Source: Eubacteriales Family XIII. Incertae Sedis bacterium (GTDB taxonomy: Bacteria > Bacillota > Clostridia > Peptostreptococcales > Anaerovoracaceae). From it: 7,406 nucleotides of DNA. Within the stretch, counting starts at the first letter, position 1; each line of letters begins with the position of its first letter. The position numbers were made by a program, and so were the translations under genes. Below are positions 1-5,242 of the stretch, piece after piece. Where the stretch lies: assembly GCA_031263875.1 (NCBI GenBank), contig JAISEX010000294.1:1-7406 (forward strand), given 5' to 3'. The notes under the pieces were generated by a model. It saw nothing but the letters and a program-made list of their open reading frames with translations, searched no databases and had not been told where the DNA came from.

Positions 1-25
1 GGGCCGGGGAAAAGCAAGGGACACG

Positions 26-31
26 AGGAGG
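26..31 (+). promoter_or_regulatory. Ribosome binding site for the first wall-protein gene
   Basis: AGGAGG lies 8 bases upstream of the ATG at position 40, a near-ideal Shine-Dalgarno site that fixes this start. Only 39 bases precede the gene, so its promoter or any riboswitch lies outside the window. Confidence 0.85.
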
Positions 32-39
32 AATTCGTT

Positions 40-1641
40 ATGAAAAAGAGAAGGTTTTCGTTTGCGCTGTCTGTGATGCTCGCGCTTATGCTCGTGTTCA
101 CTATGATACCGCAGAGCGCTTCCGCGTTGACGCCGGTACCGGGCGGCGATATTGGGGTGAAGGTCTATGTGAACTATCAGATGGACGACAGCGGGTTTAT
201 GCTCGCGAAACAGCCGGTTATCGTGCATCCGGGCCTTGCGGCGGATTACGGGTATTCCTATGGCAGTAACGTGACGCCTGCGGATATCACGGCGCTCGAC
301 GTGCTGGTTGCGGCTCATGCCGTCGTGTATGATAATCTCAAGGATGAGGTAAACAAGAACTTAACCGTATCGGACGGGTTTGTCGGCCTTTCGTTCGGCG
401 CGGCGGGTCCGATTACGTTTGTGGACGGCGCGATGCCGCATACGGCGGCGGGCGACGCGACATTTTTCGACAGCTATAGCGGGGTGAATTCCTATACGGG
501 CGATTCGGTGCCGCAAGCGGTGATACAGGGCAGCGACAGCGTTGAATTCTTTGTGATTCAGGATCCTATGTGGATGGATAACGTCGCGTGGTTTGAAAAG
601 GACGGCGCGAAGGTCGAAGCGCTGACCGCGGCTCCGGGCGAAAAGATAGACCTCACGGTTAAAGGATATATGAATTGGTACGGCCTTGCGGTGCCGGAGG
701 ATCTGGCCAAGAAAACGGTGGCGATCGAAGACGCGGCACTGACGGCGGTTGACGTCAGTGAGAGCGGCGGGGTTCGCTCCGGCGAATTTTCCGATTACGA
801 TTCTCCGCTCGGCATTTCCGACGCGGCGGGCAAACTTTCGTTAAATGCTCCCACTGCGCCCGGCACCTACTATTATTCCGTGTTTGATAAAGGCGGCGAC
901 GCGCCCCTGTTCTCTCCGTGGCTTGAGGTGACGGTTTCGGAGCGCGCCGGTTGGGAGAGTGAAAGCGGCGGCACGTGGAAGTATTACGAGAATGGCGCGG
1001 CGGTAACGGGCTGGAAGCAGATCGGCGGAAGTTGGTATCATTTCGCTTCCGGCGGGGCGATGCATTCCGGCTGGCAGAATATCAATAATAAGTGGTATTA
1101 TTTCGGCGGTGCGAACGACGGGGCAATGAAGTCCGGTTGGCAGAAGATCAAGGGCAGTTGGTATTATCTCAGCGGCGCAGACAGCGGCGTTATGAAAACG
1201 GGTTGGCAGAAGATCGGCAGTAGCTGGTATTACCTGAGCGGCGCGAACAGCGGCATTATGAAAACGGGCTGGCAGTTGCTTGGCGGGAAATACTATTATT
1301 TCGGCGGCGCGAATGACGGCGTAATGAAGACCGGCTGGCAGACGATTTCCGGAAAAACATATCATTTCGGTTCCGCGAATGACGGGAAGATGCGGGTCGG
1401 CCGCGTGAATATCAGCGGCAAATACTATCAGTTTAACGCGAGCGGCGCGCTCGTTTCGCAAACTGTGGCGCAGACCGGAACGCAGACCGGGAGATATGTA
1501 GCGAGTCGAAACTCCAATGTATTTCACATCTCGTCATGCAGGTATGTCAATCAAATCAAGCAAGCGAACCTTATCAGGTTCAGTTCACGGAATGCGGCCA
1601 CAAGTTCTGGGCACAGACCGTGTAAGGTATGCAATCCCTAA
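40..1641 (+). CDS. Secreted wall-binding protein: divergent DUF4430-like domain, eight choline-binding-type repeats, C-terminal Ada-type zinc module
   Basis: A 533-residue exported surface protein. Residues 1-29 form a signal peptide (KKRR, a hydrophobic core, then SASA before the likely cleavage after A29). Residues about 35-185 read as a divergent DUF4430 (transcobalamin C-terminal-like) domain: ALDVLVAAH at 85-93, VDGAMP at 128-133 and VEFFVIQD at 168-175 correspond to VLDVL, VNGKFP and the GDKIxFRY segment of the two downstream lipoproteins. Residues about 186-303 look like an Ig-type beta domain ending APGTYYYSVF...PWLEVTVS, a usual partner of this domain in clostridial surface proteins. 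Residues 304-473 are eight GW...WYY repeats expected to bind wall teichoic-acid choline or glycan. The tail (486-533) is an Ada-like metal site with H496, C500, C528 and C531. The gene is 33 bp upstream of the propeller gene, so they are probably co-transcribed. A ligand-capture role is inferred; the domain layout is clear. Confidence 0.88.
   Translation: MKKRRFSFALSVMLALMLVFTMIPQSASALTPVPGGDIGVKVYVNYQMDDSGFMLAKQPVIVHPGLAADYGYSYGSNVTPADITALDVLVAAHAVVYDNLKDEVNKNLTVSDGFVGLSFGAAGPITFVDGAMPHTAAGDATFFDSYSGVNSYTGDSVPQAVIQGSDSVEFFVIQDPMWMDNVAWFEKDGAKVEALTAAPGEKIDLTVKGYMNWYGLAVPEDLAKKTVAIEDAALTAVDVSESGGVRSGEFSDYDSPLGISDAAGKLSLNAPTAPGTYYYSVFDKGGDAPLFSPWLEVTVSERAGWESESGGTWKYYENGAAVTGWKQIGGSWYHFASGGAMHSGWQNINNKWYYFGGANDGAMKSGWQKIKGSWYYLSGADSGVMKTGWQKIGSSWYYLSGANSGIMKTGWQLLGGKYYYFGGANDGVMKTGWQTISGKTYHFGSANDGKMRVGRVNISGKYYQFNASGALVSQTVAQTGTQTGRYVASRNSNVFHISSCRYVNQIKQANLIRFSSRNAATSSGHRPCKVCNP
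949..1458 (+). repeat. Eight tandem wall-binding repeats in gene 1 (60- or 66-bp units)
   Basis: The coding sequence is divided into units starting with Gly-Trp (Gly-Arg in the last): 949-1008, 1009-1068, 1069-1134, 1135-1200, 1201-1266, 1267-1332, 1333-1398 and 1399-1458. Units 1, 2 and 8 encode 20 residues, and units 3-7 encode 22. The consensus GWQ.I.GxWYYxxGAxxGxMKT matches the choline-binding/glucan-binding (CW_binding_1) repeat type. Units 4 and 5 are the most alike at DNA level, pointing to recent unit duplication. Confidence 0.9.
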
Positions 1642-1674
1642 GGCCGGAAGTAACGGCAAGCAGGTAACGATAAC

Positions 1675-3504
1675 ATGAAAAAGACCACTCGTATCAAACC
1701 GATAGCGTTCGCGATAACCATCTGCCTTATCGTGCAGACGGCGGCAATGGGTTCTTTCGTCTTTGCGGACTGGACGTCGCTGGGCGGCGAGAACAGCGGG
1801 CATACCGACGGCTTGACGCCGCGCGCCGCTGCCGAGATAAGCGTCGAATGGACGAAGGCTTTCGACAAAACGGCGCTTTGGAATTCCGTGGGCTATCCGA
1901 TACTCGTGGGCGATTATCTCTATGTGGCCGTGGCGGGCAGCATATACAAGATCGATAAACATACGTCAAAGATTTCCGCAGAAAATGTGTTGGGTCGGCC
2001 TGCCGCGAGTTCCGCGGCGGAGCCTGACCCGGCAACGATCGGGTACGCGTCGTTTATGGCGTACGGCGACGGCAAGATATACGTGCCGCTGCAGGGCGGC
2101 GACATTCAGGCGTTCGACGCCGCTACGCTCGAGCCCGTCTGGTATGCGGATTACGACCGGAATACGGCGCATAAAAAGGTGCTGGTGCGTGTGCAGGGCG
2201 TGCCGGGCAGCACGGTGATGGACGCGGCGCAGGCGGCCGCGGATTATCCGAACGTTACGATAGGCGCCGGAGGCTGGACGGATGGCGCGCGGCTATCGAG
2301 CATCGAGTACAAAGCGGAAACGCAGGTATTATACCAAGACGGGCGCATTTACACGGGCGTCTATTACTATCATAATAACAACGAAACGCACGGGACGTTT
2401 TTCGCGGTGCGGACCGGCGACGACGATCCGGGCAACGCATACGAGGATAAGGATTTCCTGTGGGAATACGAGGAGAGCGCCGGAAATCTGCGCGGCTATT
2501 ACTGGGCGGGCGTCGCTGACGCGGGAGATGCCGTGATCGTCGCGGGCGATGCGGGCACCGTCCTGTCACTGAACAAGAGCGACGGCGTTCCGACTGATTC
2601 TACCAGCATTGTTTCCGGTGACGAGAGTTTTGCGCGCGCGGGCATGACGTACGTGCCGGACGGTTCCGGCACGGGCGATCTCTATCTCTCCACGAAGGCG
2701 GGCACGCTGTGGAAGCTGTCCTATAATGAAACATCCAAGAGTTTTGGTCCGTCCAAAAAATCTGCGGCGCTTTCGGGCGGTCCCGGCGCTTCGGCGCCTG
2801 CGCTGTCAGGTAATAAACTTTACACCTTTTCCGGTCAGATAAACGGCGGCGGTAAACTCGACGTGTTCGATAAAAACACGCTTGCGAAAAAAGCTACCGT
2901 GGATTTTGGCGGCTACAGTCAGAGCTTTCCGCTGGTGAGCGACGCGTATAACGGCAAGACCTATCTGTACGCGATGCTCAACGAGCCGGGCCAGGACACG
3001 GTAGTGGTTTTCGAGGACAGTCTGGATTCGGCGGCTCCGAAATCGCGGACGTTGTATAAGCCGGGCGGCAGCCAATCGCTGAACAGCATTATTGCGGACG
3101 ACGACGGCACGCTGTACTTTTTCGACGGCGCCGGCAAGCTCAACGCCCTGTCAAGCAAATACCTTGACTCTGACCCGATGGAGTTACAGGGCTGGCACAA
3201 GCAGGCGGACGGCACGTGGAAGTATTATGCCGACGGCGGCGTGCTGACCGGTTGGAAGAAATACGGCGGCGCATGGTATTATCTTGATAATAAAAACGGC
3301 GGCGCGATGGCGACCGGTTGGCTGAAGGACGATGGCGCGTGGTATTATTTTGCGCGGGATGGCGTGATGAAAACCGGCTGGCTGCGGGACAACGCCAAGT
3401 GGTATTATCTCGGTTCCGCAAGCGACGGCGCGATGAAAACCGGTTCGTATAAAATAAACGGCAAGAATTATGTCTTCAATAAAAGCGGCGTCTGGATCAG
3501 ATAA
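1675..3504 (+). CDS. Secreted PQQ-type beta-propeller protein with five C-terminal wall-binding repeats
   Basis: A 609-residue exported protein. Residues 1-31 are a signal peptide (KKTTRIK, hydrophobic core, VFA before D32). Residues about 32-500 carry blades of the PQQ-binding-like propeller type: LYVAVAGSIYKIDKHTSK, IYVPLQGGDIQAFDAATLEP, GRIYTGVYYY, GYYWAGV and LYLSTKAGTLWKLSY. I recognise this propeller as one that often accompanies DUF4430 proteins in Clostridia; its ligand is unknown and no enzyme active site is apparent. A stretch at about 166-217 separates two blades and may be an inserted element. Residues 506-609 are five GW-type wall-binding repeats like those of the upstream protein. 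The start has only a weak upstream site (AGCAGGT about 1659-1665) but is well placed before the signal peptide. The next gene begins 10 bp after the stop, so an operon is likely. Role inferred as surface scaffold or ligand binding. Confidence 0.87.
   Translation: MKKTTRIKPIAFAITICLIVQTAAMGSFVFADWTSLGGENSGHTDGLTPRAAAEISVEWTKAFDKTALWNSVGYPILVGDYLYVAVAGSIYKIDKHTSKISAENVLGRPAASSAAEPDPATIGYASFMAYGDGKIYVPLQGGDIQAFDAATLEPVWYADYDRNTAHKKVLVRVQGVPGSTVMDAAQAAADYPNVTIGAGGWTDGARLSSIEYKAETQVLYQDGRIYTGVYYYHNNNETHGTFFAVRTGDDDPGNAYEDKDFLWEYEESAGNLRGYYWAGVADAGDAVIVAGDAGTVLSLNKSDGVPTDSTSIVSGDESFARAGMTYVPDGSGTGDLYLSTKAGTLWKLSYNETSKSFGPSKKSAALSGGPGASAPALSGNKLYTFSGQINGGGKLDVFDKNTLAKKATVDFGGYSQSFPLVSDAYNGKTYLYAMLNEPGQDTVVVFEDSLDSAAPKSRTLYKPGGSQSLNSIIADDDGTLYFFDGAGKLNALSSKYLDSDPMELQGWHKQADGTWKYYADGGVLTGWKKYGGAWYYLDNKNGGAMATGWLKDDGAWYYFARDGVMKTGWLRDNAKWYYLGSASDGAMKTGSYKINGKNYVFNKSGVWIR
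3190..3501 (+). repeat. Five tandem wall-binding repeats in gene 2, alternating 60 and 66 bp
   Basis: Units at 3190-3249, 3250-3315, 3316-3375, 3376-3441 and 3442-3501 encode 20, 22, 20, 22 and 20 residues. The first four begin with GW, the last with GS. The first unit shares the stretch CGGCACGTGGAAGTATTA with the first unit of gene 1, so the two arrays have a common origin. The array ends exactly at the stop codon. Confidence 0.88.
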
Positions 3505-3505
3505 C

Positions 3506-3510
3506 GGAGG
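3506..3510 (+). promoter_or_regulatory. Ribosome binding site deciding the start of the first DUF4430 lipoprotein
   Basis: GGAGG sits 4 bases before the ATG at 3515, just after the propeller gene's stop. The same frame is open back to an ATG at 3470 inside the propeller gene, but that start has no Shine-Dalgarno site and would put polar residues ahead of the signal peptide. The site supports 3515. Confidence 0.75.
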
Positions 3511-3514
3511 CGGT

Positions 3515-4267
3515 ATGCGGCAGAAAAACAGATCGATAACGGTAAGAATCCTCGCGGTGATAACGGCGCTGCTGCTCGTTTTTGCGGGTTTCGCGGCGTG
3601 TGGGAAAAAGGCCGATGACGCGAAACAGGACACGTTAAAAACTGAGGCGGCAGAGCAGGATATCGATTCCGCGGAAGGGGATGCGGAACCTGCGGCGGCC
3701 GAAGACGATGCGGCCGATCCCGCAGCGGCAACTGACGCCGCGGCGCAGGATGCGACCGCAAGCGAAGAGCCCGCGAAAGCGGCCACCGACGGTAAGACGT
3801 CCGCAAAAACTGCGACGCCGGCGCCCGCAAGCGATTCGTCGGGCAAGAGTTCGGGCAGCACGCCACCGGTGGAAAAACCAGCGGCAAAACCCGCCGACAC
3901 GTCGTCCGACACGGTCACCGTTACGTTATCCGTGGACTGCAAACTGCTCTACGACGACGATCCCGACCTCGCGTCCTTAGTGTCGACCAAAGGCGCCATG
4001 CTGAGCGGCAAGAGCGTGAAGGTCAAAAAAGGCGCGACGGTTCTTGACGTCCTGAAGGCGTCCGGCATCAATTACGCGGGCAGCGCCTACATAAAATCCC
4101 TTATGGGGCTTTCGGAAAAGGACGGCGGGCCCAAGAGCGGCTGGTGTTACAGCGTCAACGGGAAATTCCCGAACCTCGGCGTCACGAAAGTCACGGTCGA
4201 GAACGGCGATAAAATAGCGTTTCGTTACTCTATGAACAACGGGCTGGAGTTTGGCGTTACGCTCTGA
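3515..4267 (+). CDS. DUF4430 (transcobalamin C-terminal-like) lipoprotein with long Ala/Asp/Glu-rich tether
   Basis: A 250-residue lipoprotein. Residues 1-28 are a lipoprotein signal peptide (RQKNR, hydrophobic stretch, FAAC) with C29 as the predicted lipidated residue. Residues about 30-130 are low-complexity, rich in Ala, Asp, Glu, Thr, Lys and Pro, and should act as a flexible tether through the wall. Residues about 133-250 form a DUF4430 domain: SVDCKLLYD (139-147), a VLDVL segment, SGWCYSVNGKFP (208-219) and NGDKIAFRY (230-238). C142 and C211 are both present in the paralogue at 4775-5242 and could pair as a disulfide. DUF4430 is related to the small domain that closes over cobalamin in transcobalamin, so a corrinoid or other small-ligand binding role is plausible but not shown. 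It lies 10 bp after the propeller gene and 507 bp before its paralogue. Confidence 0.87.
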   Translation: MRQKNRSITVRILAVITALLLVFAGFAACGKKADDAKQDTLKTEAAEQDIDSAEGDAEPAAAEDDAADPAAATDAAAQDATASEEPAKAATDGKTSAKTATPAPASDSSGKSSGSTPPVEKPAAKPADTSSDTVTVTLSVDCKLLYDDDPDLASLVSTKGAMLSGKSVKVKKGATVLDVLKASGINYAGSAYIKSLMGLSEKDGGPKSGWCYSVNGKFPNLGVTKVTVENGDKIAFRYSMNNGLEFGVTL

Positions 4268-4483
4268 GCGGCGGGCGAAGCAGTGTTTGTAAAAATGACA
4301 GGGTGACGGCACGGAAAGAATGCTTACGTTGGTTTCCTATCTCGCAGCTTTTGTCGCGTGTGTGATACATGGCGGCGCCGGATAAATGGCGGAAGTGCCG
4401 CCTGTCTTGCCCGCACAAGGAGCGAGGCAACGTTTGCTCCCTCCGGTCGCGCACTCCTCCGCTCGCGTTGCTCGCTTCGCTGT

Positions 4484-4524
4484 CCTGTTTTACATTACAA
4501 TGCGGCGCAGCCGCGTAAAACAGG
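4484..4524. repeat. Nested perfect hairpin: 10-bp outer arms enclosing a 5-bp inner stem
   Basis: CCTGTTTTAC (4484-4493) is the exact reverse complement of GTAAAACAGG (4515-4524). Inside, GCGGC (4502-4506) pairs with GCCGC (4510-4514) around a GCA loop, directly abutting the outer 3' arm. This is the core of the larger foldback element. There is no T run after it, so it is not a typical intrinsic terminator. Confidence 0.75.
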
Positions 4525-4604
4525 CGTCAGCCGAGCGACGCGCACGGGATAGCAGTGGAAATTCCGCAGGCTCGGAGCAAAACAGCGGCGGGGACTGTGT
4601 GCTA

Positions 4605-4637
4605 GATTGCTTCGTCACTTCGCTCCTCGCAATGACA
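4605..4637. repeat. Dispersed-repeat-like motif (GATTGCTTCGTC...CTCGCAATGACA)
   Basis: The stretch begins GATTGCTTCGTC and ends CTCGCAATGACA, with ATTGC at 4606-4610 and GCAAT at 4628-4632 as inverted pentamers. It closely resembles short palindromic intergenic repeats of the type GTCATTGCGAGGAGCGAAG that I recognise from many unrelated bacterial genomes. It forms the right end of the foldback element. Identification is from memory of the motif; genomic copy number was not tested. Confidence 0.5.
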
Positions 4638-4644
4638 CGGGGAG

Positions 4645-4673
4645 CGGGCTGAGGAATTGCAGCGAATAGCCCG
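4645..4673. repeat. Small hairpin (CGGGCT/AGCCCG)
   Basis: CGGGCT (4645-4650) is the reverse complement of AGCCCG (4668-4673) around a 17-base loop. It directly precedes a stronger palindrome and may belong to the same repeat cluster. No T run follows. Confidence 0.4.
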
Positions 4674-4674
4674 G

Positions 4675-4692
4675 TGGGGCACTCGTGCCCCA
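4675..4692. repeat. Compact 8-bp perfect hairpin (TGGGGCAC/GTGCCCCA)
   Basis: TGGGGCAC (4675-4682) and GTGCCCCA (4685-4692) are exact inverted repeats separated by only TC, giving a very stable GC-rich hairpin about 80 bp upstream of the second lipoprotein gene. The following bases are TGCGCCCCTATTG rather than a T run, so it is a poor intrinsic terminator. It could be a transcript-stabilising or attenuating structure, or part of a dispersed repeat. Confidence 0.55.
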
Positions 4693-4754
4693 TGCGCCCC
4701 TATTGAAAGTGTGAGTACGCGCAGAGTTTTGCGGCTCGTATGCGCTCTTATAGA

Positions 4755-4761
4755 GAGGTGA
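4755..4761 (+). promoter_or_regulatory. Ribosome binding site for the second DUF4430 lipoprotein
   Basis: GAGGTGA matches the Shine-Dalgarno consensus but ends 13 bases before the ATG at 4775, longer than usual. An in-frame stop (TAA, 4766-4768) excludes a start further upstream, and the alternative ATG at 4784 would be further still, so 4775 is preferred. Confidence 0.65.
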
Positions 4762-4774
4762 AATATAAACAGTC

Positions 4775-5242
4775 ATGATATTCATGAAACGAAAAACGGC
4801 AAACCGACTACTACTGATCGCCGCGATCCTGCTTGTCGTGTGCGTGGGGTTCGCGGCGTGTTCCGCCAAAACGGACGATAAAGCGGCGGTAGCCGTGACG
4901 ATGTCCGTCGACTGCAAACTGCTGTACGACAAGGACCCCGAACGGGCGGAGCTCGGCGGCCTGTCCGATAAGGGCGTGATGGTCACGGATAAGAAGGTCG
5001 CGGTCGGCGAGGGCGCAAGCGTCTATGCGGCGCTCGTCGCGTCGGGCATTCAGTTTACGGGCAACGATTACGTCGCCGGTATCATGGGTCTGGCGGAGGG
5101 CGACGGCGGCCCGGAAAGCGGCTGGTGTTTTCTTATTAACGGTAAATTCCCCGAGGACGGCGTGAAGGACGCGAAAGTCGGGGACGGCGATAAAATTGAT
5201 TTTCGGTACACATTGGATTATGGTAAAGACATCTCCGGCTAA
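4775..5242 (+). CDS. Short DUF4430 (transcobalamin C-terminal-like) lipoprotein linked to the ECF transporter
   Basis: A 155-residue lipoprotein. Residues 1-28 are a lipoprotein signal peptide ending GFAAC, with C29 the predicted lipid anchor. After only about ten residues the DUF4430 domain begins: VTMSVDCKLLYD, then SGWCFLINGKFP (115-126), then GDGDKIDFRYTLDYG near the end. It is clearly paralogous to the lipoprotein at 3515-4267, with the same lipobox position, the same two domain cysteines (C47, C118) and shared DNA stretches such as GACTGCAAACTGCT, but it lacks the long tether and so should sit close to the membrane. Its last 23 bases overlap the EcfT gene, implying translational coupling and suggesting that it serves as a docking or substrate-presenting partner of the ECF importer. 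The ligand is not known; a corrinoid is the first guess from the domain family. Confidence 0.88.
   Translation: MIFMKRKTANRLLLIAAILLVVCVGFAACSAKTDDKAAVAVTMSVDCKLLYDKDPERAELGGLSDKGVMVTDKKVAVGEGASVYAALVASGIQFTGNDYVAGIMGLAEGDGGPESGWCFLINGKFPEDGVKDAKVGDGDKIDFRYTLDYGKDISG

Larger units (their letters stand above)
4418..4637. mobile_element. Possible MITE-like foldback element (imperfect long inverted repeat)
   Basis: Three successive pairs of arms face each other around a common centre: AGGAGCGAGGCAACG at 4418-4432 against CGTCACTTCGCTCCT at 4613-4627 (12 of 15 complementary), TTTGCTCC at 4433-4440 against GGAGCAAA at 4574-4581 (exact), and CCTGTTTTAC at 4484-4493 against GTAAAACAGG at 4515-4524 (exact). 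Between them the flanks remain partly complementary. The size of about 220 bp, the lack of coding capacity and the position between paralogous genes fit a non-autonomous foldback element or a dispersed intergenic repeat. I could not identify target-site duplications, and the outer limits are approximate. Confidence 0.45.
4268..4774. other. 507-bp intergenic region without a convincing gene
   Basis: No reading frame here has a credible start, ribosome site or protein-like composition; the open stretches are short and arginine/serine-rich. The first 120 bases hold little except a GGCGG/CCGCC hairpin at 4388-4402 without a T run. Positions 4418-4637 hold the foldback element described separately, followed by two small hairpins (4645-4673 and 4675-4692) and the leader of the next gene. 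I see no B12 box or other riboswitch core. Whether genes 1-3 and genes 4-6 form one or two transcripts cannot be settled by eye. Confidence 0.7.

Noticed and set aside
949..1458. CRISPR-like regular repeats
   Set aside because: The 60-66 bp periodicity is in frame and encodes wall-binding repeats; there are no unique spacers.
841..1527. Long antisense open frame opposite the gene 1 repeats
   Set aside because: It mirrors a GC-rich, repetitive coding region. Its protein is periodic only because the sense repeats are, and it has no ribosome site.
3470..3514. Upstream ATG extending the first lipoprotein by 15 residues
   Set aside because: It lies inside the propeller gene without a Shine-Dalgarno site and would displace the lipoprotein signal peptide; GGAGG before 3515 fits better.
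3184..3942. 252-codon antisense open frame
   Set aside because: It spans the end of the propeller gene and the Ala-rich tether of the lipoprotein, and its Ala/Ser-rich translation is the reverse of low-complexity coding DNA. The sense genes have signal peptides and recognised domains.
4388..4402. GGCGG/CCGCC hairpin as terminator of the first lipoprotein gene
   Set aside because: The stem is only 5 bp, lies 120 bp past the stop and is not followed by a T run.
4358..4693. Short open frames of 64-88 codons on both strands
   Set aside because: They are Arg/Ser-rich, overlap the foldback element, lack ribosome sites and have no recognisable domain.
4727..4754. TTTTGC - 16 bp - TATAGA as a sigma-70 promoter
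   Set aside because: The -10 match abuts the ribosome binding site, so a transcript starting there would lose it; the -35 match is also poor.
4268..4774. Cobalamin or other riboswitch in the long intergenic region
   Set aside because: I searched by eye for a B12 box and its conserved neighbours and for TPP-type cores and found none. The structure seen is inverted-repeat DNA.
5196..5219. TTG start for EcfT
   Set aside because: No ribosome site precedes it, and the ATG at 5220 already gives a complete N-terminus.
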